Source of the DNA: Baylisascaris procyonis
Taxonomy: Eukaryota > Nematoda > Chromadorea > Rhabditida > Ascarididae
Assembly (NCBI GenBank): GCA_037389465.1
Contig: JAZARR010000214.1
Location: 1,860,001 to 1,924,000 of the forward strand
Length of the DNA stretch: 64,000 nt
Reading direction: 5' to 3'
The notes below the pieces were generated by a model, which was given only the letters and a program-made list of their open reading frames with translations, made no database searches and was not told the DNA's origin. Position numbers and translations under genes: made by a program. The number at the start of each line of letters is the position of its first letter. Position 1 is the stretch's first letter. Shown one piece after another: positions 11,365 to 24,904 of the stretch.

Positions 11365-14300
11365 GTAAGAAGCAACGAAGATGAGCATCTGACTATTTCA
11401 GCCAGAGGCCATCAAATATGAAACACGTCACGGTAGTGTACAAACTGACGATACTGTTTCAACGGCTGAGTTGCAAATTATATAGGTAGCTTGAATCCTG
11501 ATTGCATTTGTCTGCTAATACACTCATACCTCTGAATAGTTTTTTGGAAGAAGTAAATAACAAGTTTGATTAAAGCATGAAAGTAATAAAGGGAGGTTAT
11601 CCAATTCCTACTAATATGGCATGAAGGGTCAATACGGAGCGATGTTTCATCCTTTTGGAGTCACCGTAACGAATGGGTCTAATTTGATTATGAATATTTT
11701 TCGTTTGGTGAAATATTTCATTGAAGCATCAGAAATCTGAAGAGGAAGATCTATATAAAACTCGGATCTGGCTAATATGCAAACGGATTATGGCAGCAGT
11801 CATCACTGCAAAGTTTTCTACTGGCAGAGATCAGTGGCAATGCACATATGCTTAAAGATTTGCCTCGGGGAAATCATGCGGTTGTATGAAAGAAATTCGA
11901 ACGCAAAAATTTTTCAAAATTCGCTTAAAGCTCTAGACAATATATTCATTAGTTATCAACAAAATGCGAATTTGGCTGTAATTGCGACCTCAATAGCCTC
12001 TAACTGATAACGGTTAAAGTAGCAGTTATTAGACAATAATGGATATTTGCACATGCAGTTAATTAAGGCACAATTAGGTCTATTTAAATAAATTTTGTTT
12101 AACAGAGATTTAAAGCAACAATGGCAAAACCATATACGCTGCACAGTATTCCCATCAAACATCCGCCTCGTTCTGTGGTAAGCTTGGAAGAGTTTTTCTG
12201 CATATTGACTGATTTAAAATGTTCTTCATTCATGGTTATAACATTGCAGTGTGAACATAAAACTCATGAACGCTAACGAAGAATCGCTTTTCAAAAAAGC
12301 AAGACCACATTGTTGTGGACAGAGGAGAAAATTGATAAGCTAATCAAATTGAGAGCGCAATGACATTCTCCCATCCTATTCCATTTAATCAAGCCTAACT
12401 GGCTCCAAAAAATATTTAAAAATTCCATGTCTTCTCATATGATTGGAGCACAATTTCTGCAGAGAGAAGAAAAAATTACATGACATTCTCAATGAGATGT
12501 GATCAATTAAGAATTTCATTTGGATAGAATTATAAAAATTCACTTCTAACGGTAGCTTTTCTTTTATAAAAATTTGTTTCCATTTTTTTGAATTCATTTG
12601 CGACATTAAGAAGCAATCGAGATGGATATTCATGAACTAAATGCTGAAATTCATCATCAATGCTAATGACATGAAGTGACGACGTCGAGCTATTCAACAA
12701 TAATTCCACTTGAATAATCAGAGCACATTGATTGAAGTTCATGTTCATTGAATTGACTTGTGAGGTACGCACATTGCGCATTTTTCATATTCGCTTGGCG
12801 ATGCACCTAATTGAGCAGTTGCAACGATAAAATCTTCATTGCGCAAACCAACTTGGCTTGGTGGCCAATACAGCGCTTCAAGCAGTCGCCCTTTAATTCA
12901 GTATGCGAATTGCTAATATACGAACATACACGCAAGTGCACATACACAATGCACGTACGTACGCCACATAAACAAACATAAATATATGCATGCAACTATA
13001 TTTGAGTGGTACGATGGGCTACAATCGAAAAAAAGATGGCATAAGCATGGAACTTATCGGTGAAAAGCTTGACTGTCTTACATTTATCGCTTTTTGCCAC
13101 AATGGGATTGAACGAAAACAAGTTGAATTTAAGATAGTGCATAATTTGTGCAAAATGAATAATTTATAAAAGTGATGAAAAAGAACTAGATTTAAATATT
13201 GATGTGATGTGTCAGTCGAAGTAATAAGCTAGAGCAAGTATCTCGAAGTGGGCTTCTTCAACTTCCATCGCTACTTTCGAGAAAAATTGCAATGTTTCGA
13301 AGTTGATTCCTATCAAGATGTTCTCGTTTGTGTACAGTTGAACAGTGATGATTGCTTCTTCGATCTCTTGCACTTTGTACTAATCCAAGTCATGAAAGTA
13401 CAACTGTAATGCAGTTATGTGAGCAAAGCTCAAATGTTTCTGTTTGGCGAAATGAATGTACATCAACAAGTATTGTGTGCTCATAATATCTTCCTCAACT
13501 TTCACTCATTTCTTTAGTGTATTACACTTTTCACAAACTTACTTATGGAACATTCAACGTCTTATACTCAACCGCACATTATTCCATCAGGGATGAGTGA
13601 ATAAAAATCTCAGTGGTTTGAAGCGCATTTCATTTCTTGATTCAGAATCAGGTGATATATTTGTAATGTAGAAATATCATTCAATTTAAATGGCTAACTG
13701 AATTGAAGAAGTTTGTAGTATTCCTCATCCTAGCAAGAGATTTTATGCCCTTTTACATTTAAGTGATTTAAAGCTTTGATCGAATTGCACTTTTCAATGC
13801 TGCATTTTGCGCTAAAATTTCTACGGAGAAAAAATTGCTTGGCATCTGATTTTTTCATGATTCTTTCTGAATAGAAACAGATGAGAACAATTCGCAAAGA
13901 TTATTTGACTCTTCATGGCTATTTCCTCCGAATATGAATAAAAATAGTAGGTTTCGAATGGCAGCAAATAAGGGCATGCAAAAATCACAGCCAGACGTTT
14001 TGCATACAAAAAAGCTCACTTAATAAATGTGAACTTCCCTCGCTCTCTTTGCTTAAGCAAATACCGTGGGAAATGTGCGGCCGTCTTCAACATGAAAGTA
14101 CGAGAAGAGTTCACCTGAACTTTAAAAAATTTCTCATGAAAATTGATTAGAAATCATCATTGCCAACAAAGACTTAAGACGATCATTTAAATAAAGAATT
14201 TCTAACATTTCAGCTGCCAGTAAAGTAAATCACACAAAGTGATCATTCCAACGGAAATACAAAACGAAATTACACTAATGTTTGTTCGTTCTCATCGATG

Positions 14301-15763
14301 GATTTCCACATGTAATCACTGTGGGGCGCAATGAACGCTATCCAAAAACTGCGGCAAGTAAATTAAACGAGTGTCTACTCAGTTGAAACTTTGCAAAATA
14401 TGCAAATTTCTTTGCTCACAAGACAACGAGCGCTGATCACTGGAACCACACAAAATATGATTATCAGGGCAAGGATTTCGTTCGCTCACCATACGGATAA
14501 AAGTGCGCATATGTCCACATGGACATGAACGCTGGCATTTATCACATATGCATGTAGGGACTCTTTAAAAAAAGAGACGGGAATTGAGAAAGGTTTCAGT
14601 TGGATATTCAAAGGGAAATTTTAAATCAACCCGTTAGAAGCATGAATTGTGCCATCCAGTAGATACTTCCAATTAGGTGTGAGCAAGTGAATTTACGACC
14701 GGTCAGCATTCAATGCAAATTCAATTGCTTTCATTCAATGCAATTGCAATGATTGGTTCGATCAGTCAAACATTAATTCAATATGCAAGTAACTGGTTAG
14801 CAGAGAGATACTAGCAGGCAGCTGAAAACGTACGACACATTCTTTAATAGGTGGGTATCACTCAATTGGTGTAACTGCCAAATGAACGATAGGTGCGATG
14901 CATCTCAATTAGATGCGTCAATTTGGCGAGCATCAATATTAAATGAGCCAAGCAAAATGGTAATGATTGATTTAAAATGCAAAACCGTTGCCCCAATTTC
15001 AAATACCCAACGATAATTGAAAAACACAGTTGGGATTGTTAAATGCACTAACAAATATCACCCGAGAGTACAAAGAGCGCAACACCATCTACCAGAAATA
15101 AGTACATGCAATGGGAAATGTGATGAATAAAGTTGAGGAAGTTTATGTAGTTCATCGAAAAGTAGAGTGGATACTGCTTTATTGACAGTTTCTTCATTAA
15201 CGAATGGGCAGGAAGTTAGAGAGGAAAGGTTCGTGCACAATGGCTCACTTTAAATCCGACCTTGCGAAAGATCGGCACATTAAAGTGCTCTTAGTTTGCG
15301 TTGTATTGAATTTCATCACAGGCCGTATCTGCATCAAGTATTTCGGCGTTAGCTGTTGACTCCTCTTCAGGCACCGAAAGCTCAATGATCAAACTGGTCT
15401 TAATATTTTTTGCATGATTTTGAGCACCTGGAAAGCATGCGATGATTCTGCATTATTGACACTTCGATCGATCTACCCCATGACATAAGCGTTCGCAGTT
15501 CCACTTTTTGTCTTTCTATTTAAGTATCGTCAGCATCGGTATTACCCTGATTGCAACTTAAAGTGTGGCCTAACTGAATTTTTCGATCGTGTCAAGCCAA
15601 AGGATGCCCTTCAATCTGAAGGGACTTGTCAGAAACGTTCACACATCGGAGGAAAAAGATCCACTTCTTGCCACCATGATCCTTGCAAAAAATTTAAAGG
15701 ATATGGTTTTGAAGCTTATCAAGAATACGGAGCACCACTACAAAGTTGCCTTTGTCTATTAAA

Positions 15764-15833
15764 GTTATTTAAGGTGATATGTCAAGTGCTTCAGGGATGT
15801 GATATGTTATTTAAGGTGATACGTCAAGCACTT
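15764..15833. repeat. 28-bp direct repeat pair
   Basis: GTTATTTAAGGTGATAYGTC followed by AAGYRCTT occurs at 15764-15791 and again at 15806-15833, with a small number of mismatches and a 14-bp spacer. A local short duplication; no function apparent. Confidence 0.8.
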
Positions 15834-18800
15834 AGACGGCAAGTGAGAACTAAAGGATGGCATCATAAAAAAACTAAGTTAAGTGCGCTTATGACGGTGA
15901 ATAAAATTCCAAAGGAACCAGCTTCATGCCTCTGATATGTCACAAGATACTAGAGTGTAATTTTTCCGTGGAGGGTGAACAATAAACCGCCTGCAAGCTT
16001 TGAAGCGGAGCCTTGGGTTGGCTTTGCAGAAGTTGCAGTGCTCGAAAGTTCACTTCCCCCGAGAAGCATTTTTACTCATCTTGGTGTGTCAAGACAAAAG
16101 GCCAGCAAATGCAACAGCTACATCGATATCGGCATATACATGCGCAAATCAACACGCAAAGAATTTCAAAACCTAAAGCCTTCTTCATCTGATCGAAGAA
16201 CTGAGCGACCCCAACTCCTTTTGAAGCCATCCTCGTGTAAAAGACGCATCGTGCAGTTTTCTATCTCTTATTATTTTCTTACCATTCCTTAGCTTCTCTT
16301 TATGCCTCTACCTCTTCCTTTGGTTCCCCTCTCCACTTTCCTTCCTCATAACGACTACAGGAAGTGGAAAAATCGCTCATTATATAAAATTTGATTATAT
16401 GCTTACGTTTCAATTGTTCGTCAAACGATTAGCTGATTGGAACCGAAATCTAGCGATTTTGCGAAGTTCAAGCAATCGCTTATCGCCCCACGTCATCATG
16501 TGAAAATTGCATTATTCGGCAAAGCAAATAACCACTAGAGAATAAACCAATTAGTTTGCTCAAACCTCAAGTGCGCCTCATCATCAAAAATTATCGCTAC
16601 ACGCCTTCTGCATCTCTCAAAATATCACTTTCACAACATTCAAAGCAAATTCTTTTATATGTAAAAGTTTCACTGCGTCTTATGTATTTTGTTAGAACAT
16701 GGCAATATGCATAAGTAGCTAATTTACGCATATACGCGCTTGTCCCGTAGTTTGAAGCAATCATTCGGATGTGTGCGCAGATATTCAGTTCAGTAGCTTA
16801 TGGAGCAAGGCTCCAAGGGCGACTTTTATCTGCAAAATTCGGGAATTATTCTGCAAGCAATCGGTGGAAATAATTGTAAATTGCGAAGAAAATGTATGAG
16901 GAATATCTGGTCATTTGCACTCGCCAATATATCAGGAATTTCAAACAGTTTCATAAAATCCAAAAATACAAGAAACTTCGTCAATCACATTTGCAAGTAG
17001 CATTCATTTATTACGTGGAAATGGCAGCAACGCAATCAAGAATAACGTAAAGATTTGCAGAAGCGTCGGTATGTACAACTTATAGGCTGTCATCCTCGCT
17101 GTATCTAATACTTCTTCAAATTTGAAATACCGCCTCATTCTTCCATCTGAGCCTTTTAAGCGCTATGTGCAAATGTTTTGGCGTATGAGAAGCATGTAAC
17201 GCTGCAGGCATTTCCTGTCATTCTTTTACCTGTGCACGACTTTAACTTTGCCAATAAACTTTTTTTAGCCTTTATCACATTTCCCATCCATGTGTGGGAC
17301 GTCATGATCAAAAAAAGGACAATGAAGCAAAAAATCTGCCCTAAAATCCACTCACTAATCGCACCCAACTCGATAAACTTGTACATTTAATTTAGAGAGT
17401 TTTTTTTTACTTGGAGCAGAAAGAATGAATAAGATATGATCTACAGTGCAGCAAATTGAGGATTTACATTTACTCGATCCACTATTACTTGAAACTATTT
17501 CGATGAAATGAGCTACGAATTGAAAATAGATGTGTGTGAATATGTGAGTAATTGGGAATTTAGATGGATAAATAATTAATATTCATATTATCAATTATAG
17601 AAAATTTGAATTGATGTTCTTTTATTAGCTTTGAAACGAACTGAGACATCATTCACAGCAATTTGAGTGGAGAATGAACGCAAACGCTTGCAGGAGGCAT
17701 TGGTGTTACATACCTCAAGAAAACCAACGCTATCCAACATGTGATGCGCGTTGGAAAATTTTTTCTCATTTTGTCATCACATTACATTCAGCCGAATCAA
17801 TTAAAAAGCACTTCATCAGGCCGTCTCTGTGTTAATTATCTGTTTACAAATGTTGGGAAAAGGAACCTCATCCTTCCATCATCCCTCACTCCTCCATCTC
17901 CTTCCCTTGCAATTTTGCACTCGGAAAGGAAACAAGTGAAGAAGCCTGGCCTCGGAGCTCTGGCATGATATGCACATATGCATTCTGCTCAACAGATAAG
18001 TTGATTTCTCAAATTATCAGCAAACAATAAAACATGGAGAATCCCTTCATATTTTACTTGATCCTACTTAAAGAAGATCCATCGTAGTGACGTAACCGGT
18101 GTGGAATAAAGGACGTTAGTTCAAATGGTACGCGATTTTTGGAACATCACCTAAATCTCCGCTGCGTTTTTCTATGCTCATGGATCTATGCGAAGTATGG
18201 GGCTAGTCTCTAGGGCACGTTACGCTATCAGTTCTCATAAGCGTGCCTCAACTAATTCCCTGGGTGTAACCATGATAGACAGACACGCATACAGAGGCAC
18301 AAATACAACGCCTTCTAACGCACTTTGCAAGGCGCAACTATCCAAAATGCATACAGAGACATGGAGAAATTTCAAATTTTCTTTTTTGAAGGCATATGAT
18401 GACTTGGAAAAGAACATCGTTTATTTATTGTTAGGCAAAGTACATTGAAACATTAAAAGTGGTCAGTTGATAATTGAATCCTTCTGTATCACTCAGAGAA
18501 GCTTCTTTGATTCCACTCCGCAACATTTTAGAGGCTTATATTCGAAGGGATTGTAAAATCTGTTGGCAACGTGCTTTCTTCTGGATTTGGACGATTTTGT
18601 TTCCCACGCATCATTGCCCTTATCATGTGTTAAAAGTCAATAACGAAATGTTTATTGAAACATACTTATATCCATTAATGTAACAGCTTACAGGTCATAG
18701 CGATAAATCCGTTTTTCGAGAATTATTAAAATTAGTCAGCATGTTGTTCGCATAAACTTGGTGACAGCCACAGGGCAAGGTGGGCCATTATATTTCATGT

Positions 18801-21800
18801 AATCGTGCGAAGGCCCACAAAAGTTTTTAGCATTCTACCAGTCGATCGCTGGCATTTTCATTAATTAACGGCGTTCACAGATAACAAATGAACAGAAGTA
18901 AACTAACTGAAGCGAATCAATCACTCAAGCATTACGGCATGTTCAGATATGTTGCCTTCGACGCCAATGCCTTTGCTGATATTTAGGATTTTTACCATCT
19001 CTTCAGTAAATGTCGCACGATTTTTAGACGCTCAAAATTTTCATTATTTGAAAACGACAGAGATAGCAGCTATCACTAATCCTTATCTCTTTTCGTTGTG
19101 GTTTCAGCAGCGTAAATTCCACGTAACACCAAAAGTCTTGGTGGTAAAATTGAATTCCCTATCACAATTCTAGAAAAATGTAGAAAAGACGCGAGGAAAC
19201 GAAAAACACTTGTTGGGAAAATAATTGCCCGGAATCATGATTTGTAGGATCGGCATTGCAAGTATTGCGTGCAATGATGGTCTATGTGAGGCTCGCTTGC
19301 AATCTTACTTGTTCTTTCGAGAAAAGCTTCAAGTCACTTGATCAAAAAGTTGCTGCTCTATAAGTTGATACATCTTCCTTACAAATGCTTTTTTCCCTGA
19401 ATTTGATTGACATATGCCTTCCCGAAAAAAGAAATCTTCTGCGCATATCCTCTCGAAAGGAAGCCTATTTTCTGAAGTGGGAACTTTATGAACACCTGGT
19501 TATCCCCCTTAAGTTACCTCTTCCAACGAAAAAGAGTTCTTCCTTTTTGCTTTTCTGCTAGAAGATGCAAAATCCTGGATTATAAGCAGGAAGGAAAACT
19601 CGTAACTGTCCTATCATACCATTCTTATCGCAGCCGACTCCATAAAGTAAACAAATCTTTTCGATTTGAACATTGAACGATTTTCGGTGAATGTTCACTC
19701 AAATTGAGTCACGTTGTATGATGTGCAGCATCCGTTTGATGAAGCAGCCGAACGCGAGCAGTCAATTCGATGATGGAAGAGTTTATGCAGCATCCGATTA
19801 GAAATGACGTGCAGTATTCGTAGTGCCTGAAATTGCTTTAATCGGCATCCCTTTAGACATCAGCGGCAACTGGTCAACAACTTGAAGTGAAGAACATCAC
19901 CCTCGAGCACGTCCTTGCATGCTTCCATCAATAACCTCGAGTCAACCATCCATCTTTGTCATTTATTGCTTGAGGGATTCTAAAAATCCTCCTCAGCAAC
20001 TCGCCCATATTAGGGAACACTGTGACATGAAAAGACAAGTTAGAAGAATATATCTTGAATTTATTGATATGAAATTCAATTATAAATATAGGTGAAAGAA
20101 ATGTATATTCAACAAAAATGTTATTGAATCTTATGTAATCGAATTGTCGACGTGGGAAAGTCATCGGTAATAGCAATTGTGAACAACAATATGGCTTAAT
20201 GCGACGTCATTCTATGCTCATCAGTGTACCTCTATTGCAACAGCAACGTTAATCAAAATGTTGAAACGTTTTGAAATTGCCAACATTCAATATGTGAAAT
20301 CATGAGATGCTCGATTTTCTTTCATTTCGTCCATTCAATAGCAATTCCATCAATAATGCACCCATCCACCTAAACAATTACGGCATCGATGTTTCAATGC
20401 CCCTAATATTATATATTTGCAAATTCTGTTATAGCATCACATATAATTGTTCGCTTTATGCGTAATAGAAATGACATGCGTACAAAGAATAGTCTCAATT
20501 TCTGAGCAATAAAAGATAAATTAGTAATATAAAATCTTGACAAAGATCTAAAAACGCATCTTTTCTAGAAAATTTTTATGAATAATCATATCACCTAAAA
20601 TATGAATGCTTTTTTTCACTTATATGCCTATTTGTTGACACTTTATGAAATGTAGGTCTGATGAGCGCAATAAAATAATGCACATCGTATGAGCTCTTCT
20701 AGCATATTCTTCCATTTATTTGAATTCCTAACGAACCACTTGGTTGGAAACTCATAAGATGGAAGAGGGTATAAATTTCACCATTCTCCCCCTCGAGCCT
20801 CCACATTATTTGCACGATTCATCAAAATTCTTTTTACTTATTTGAACAAGATATTCGATAGCTGAATACAAAACTGATTGATGCAATGGAATCACATGCG
20901 ATCCACGAAGTTTCGATGAATTAGTTGCAATAATGCATTTGCTGATGCAATAACAGTTTAAAGGTTTATCGCGTTTTCCTTCCGCAAGATAATCGCAGTC
21001 AATAAAAATAACAATCTTCCCTCAACAACATCCGCGATACGCCTGTAGTTTATATGTTCAAATATCTCTTCAAAGTGGAATCCTCTGCTTTTCGCTTTAT
21101 TTTTGGTGAAATTTTTTGCCTCTTATTTCTCACTCTTGTATATCACCCATTGAAAAAAACTTTATCTCATTCACTATCCAAGAATATCAGAAAAATCAGC
21201 GTAAGTGTTACCTTTATGAAAAAAATCAGAATGCGTAAATTTCAGACAACATCGAATTTCAGTGCCAAAATGGATAAAATTATTCCGACTGGTAGAAGAA
21301 ACATTTCAAAACAAATGAGTAAACAATTTTTTGATGACTGAGAACTTTGTCGCCGATTTGCGTTCATGAATGGAAGCAGAGCTTTTTCACCACAACCACA
21401 AGCAGTGATCATTAACAAATGCCACTGACTTATTAACCCATTAGAGTTTACGTGAAATGAGAGTATAACAGATAACAATGAAATATGCGCAGTGAAAAAA
21501 TATCTTGTTATGTGTAAATCAGCGAAGTAGGTAATCCCATGTTGAATAACAGCAAAGCCACTTGTTATCTGCTTTCATGACAGCTAATTTGTGCACCTAA
21601 TTCAGCATAACTATGATTCAATGGTTTATAATTATTTAATGCTCAGGTTCAGTTTTCCTGGTTTTCTTGAATAATCCTAAGTCGATTGATTTTTTAGAAA
21701 TGCATGGTGTTCAACGGTGCCTTTGGATATCTGTAAAGCCAGTCTGCAAAACCTCTTGAAATGTTTTTATCTGTCTGAACATTGCTTTGTTGAAATCCAT

Positions 21801-22175
21801 GAATGCAAATTGCCCCCCTCCACCATACGCCTTCATTCTCCGAGAAAATTTTCATATCTGGGACTTTTCGAGCAAACCATTTCGCAACAGTGGGCAATAT
21901 TTTGTTGCCTTCCGGGTTGATAGAGTTCAAAGATGATTACAGTGCAATGTTTTTAATGTGATTTTCCGTCTCTCGCGAATTATTGAACGCTGTTTGCGCT
22001 GCAAATGCTCATCTCACAATAGCGAATTTGGAGTGTGCACCTCCAAAGGATAGACGTTTGTCAACGATTTCTAATAGTGAGTAATGCCATGAGAACGGAA
22101 ACATTTTCGTAGGCTTTTATCAATAAATCGTTTGCTGAATCCTTCTTTGAATTCTACTCTAATTCTTGGGCATTT

Positions 22176-22212
22176 GCGCCGAATTTATACAATTCGGCAT
22201 CTGCGCCGAATT
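22176..22212. repeat. GCGCCGAATT repeat cluster with small hairpin
   Basis: GCCGAATT (22178-22185) and AATTCGGC (22191-22198) are perfect 8-bp inverted arms with a 5-nt loop. GCGCCGAATT recurs as a direct copy at 22203-22212, and a related CCGAATTGCATCGGCG follows near 22240. It looks like a small degenerate repeat cluster. Confidence 0.65.
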
Positions 22213-24857
22213 GTAGAACTTTTTATGAATGCATATATACCGAATTGCATCGGCGGTTTTCTATCATGCACGTGTTTTAATGCATTGAAAGCTTAAATGG
22301 GAGTAGATTTTGAAGACCATTCAAATCGGATTTTCTGGAATGTTTTCGTAGTTAAAAAATTAGTCCTGAACCGAGTAGCTGCGAAGCTCACAAAAACATT
22401 TGCCAAGTGAAAAAAAAATGTGTCAAAGTCATACAAGATATTTAAATGATTTCATTCATGAGAAAGAGAACCGAGTTCGAGTAAATATAGATACGCATTT
22501 GAATTCGTCTGTAAAAACAGATGTACAAATGATCCTGAGAAAAACTTTAGAAGAAAAGATTTTTAAAGTGAACACATAAATTTCATTAATAAAGCCCGCT
22601 AAAGTAAACACTTTATCGCACCAATCTGCTGATATGAAAACATTTATTAATGCACAAACAATTTTTCTAACAAAACTGTAAAAATGAAATAAGATGATGA
22701 AAAGTAATTTATTTCGAATGTTGGAATTATAGAAAATGAAGGATAGACAAGAATTGAAGCAATCGAATGTGGAAATAAAGGAGAGGAAAACTCTGCTCGA
22801 AATTAATTGCACGTACTCTAAACATAACCGAACCACTCACCTAACAACTTAATGTTATTCGTGATGATATTACACTGAAACAATAAATTGAAATATTTAT
22901 GCTTGAATAAACAAGTGAAATAAACAAATTGGTAAGATATGATGAATGCTTTCTGAAAGTTTAATGATAAAAGCAGCCAAATATTTGAAATATGCTTGAA
23001 AAATATTGAAATTTAATACAGTATTAAGCAAATGCTATATTTCAGTAGAAAATGCATAATTTTAACGTTCGCAAAGTGATGTTAAATATGTATTATATAT
23101 GAGGCCTAAAATTAAAGCTGATAGAAAAACTATTCGATGTGTAAAACTGTAATAAGCTCAAATGTAAAATCAAGTTCACATGTGAGGATTGGTTCGAAGT
23201 TAATCGTCTAGTATGTAAGAAAAAAAGCTTTAGCGAAGAACAGAAATGCAGCCAGATGCAAATTACAAGCAGCATTGAAGAGTTGAGTCGCGGTTAGCAA
23301 AGCATTGCCGACGAGATGAACCTCAAAATGTGAACGAAGTTCAATCAATATTCGATGGGAGCTAGTCTAAAATTTGTGTAAATGAACTTTAAAAATATAG
23401 GTGAGCTATAAGAAATAAATACTATGTTCCGAAAAGATCTTAATGCGATGTAAACTCTATTTGATTTGCATACGTGAATTCACACAATTTGCATAAATTA
23501 TTACAATAGATTACTTCGGATGTCCTGTGAAATTGCCAAACACAAGTGGATCATCAGCAAATCTGCGGTAAATACAATTTGAATGATAAATTTTTGAACA
23601 TTTGCATTGAAGTGTTGACAGACTGCATCGAAAAAATGCATACTTATCTTGTTGCTTTATAATGCACATTTAATTTATTTAGAAGGATATCTTATAAACT
23701 TTACGTAATTTACTTCAATATCAAAAATAATGGTATTCGTCATTTACTGTCGATCTATAGAAGCATCGGCTTTTATTAAGTTCGTAGCCGCCTATGTGAG
23801 ATCTCCATAATTATGAACTTCTGAAAAAGCTTTCCTAAAATTGTTGAATGATATGTGCATTGAATAGTTGGGAGCTTTAATAATTTTTATATAAGCTTAA
23901 AGCTAAGTGGTGTAGAAAAAAATGTGCAGCTGCAAGAGCATTTAACTTTTTAATTCGATTCCTTAATGTCTTGCGCCGCACAGTAATGATGAAATTTTTT
24001 CTGTTGTTACATATCGTATACTACAGTAGTTTCTCTCATGATTTGTTAACGATGCAATATTTTATTCAGAATATGGTTTCTTAGTTGAACTCATAGTATG
24101 TATATGATTTCTCATAATATGTGCATGATTTTCAGATTTTATTTTTTCTTTTTCATTCTCGGCGAAAAATTTTCGATACTAATTCAGAGGTTCGGAAAAA
24201 GGGAGCAATCTCAAAGTTATTTCAATATAAGAAATCCCAACTGATGCAAACATCTTCATTATTGCCTTAAAGACTTATTTGAATAGATAGTATAAAGGAG
24301 TTTCGTCGAAAAAAAGAAGAAGCTTTGATTGCATCATTTTACAGATTTTTAATTTTTGACTTTAATTTATCAATTAAACAGATGCCGCAACGAAAATGTT
24401 TCAATAAGAAATTCAAAGCATTGCCTTCAATTAAATTCTATGCATGTTCACGTATTTTTATACGTGCATCAAATACTTTCAATTTGCAAAATAGAACAAA
24501 AAACAAAAAAAAACTGCGCCAATGAGATGAGCAAACGTTGCGAATGTGCCTATTTTTGTTATGGTCGAAAAAAAAGTTTTATTGTCTATTGCGAGTGCTT
24601 TCGAGATTTTCATTACCGCTATTATCCATTCGCAATTACGGCAATAATGTGTGTAGTGAAGCGTCGAAGTGAAAGAGAGTCCCCTCAATTACTTTGCCAT
24701 CATGCAGATGCGAGTGAATTATTGACGTTAATTGATGTGACGAATAAACGAAAAAATATATCAATTCTGAGTTTTAAAAATGAATTTTATTAGATTTACA
24801 AATAATAGACTAACCGGTTGCATAGCATCATTATATCAATTGGTCATATTTTGCAGC

Positions 24858-24904
24858 ATTCTTTACAACATTCTTGTAATAATTCTTTGCAACGCTCTTG
24901 TAAT
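24858..24904. repeat. 23-24 bp tandem direct repeat
   Basis: ATTCTTTACAACATTCTTGT at 24858 is followed almost immediately by ATTCTTTGCAACGCTCTTGT at 24883. The copies differ at three positions in this stretch. Confidence 0.75.

Noticed and set aside
24356..24793. 145-codon plus-strand frame with many Cys
   Set aside because: No spacing pattern of a known Cys domain, no splice or start context, and an overlapping frame is equally open.
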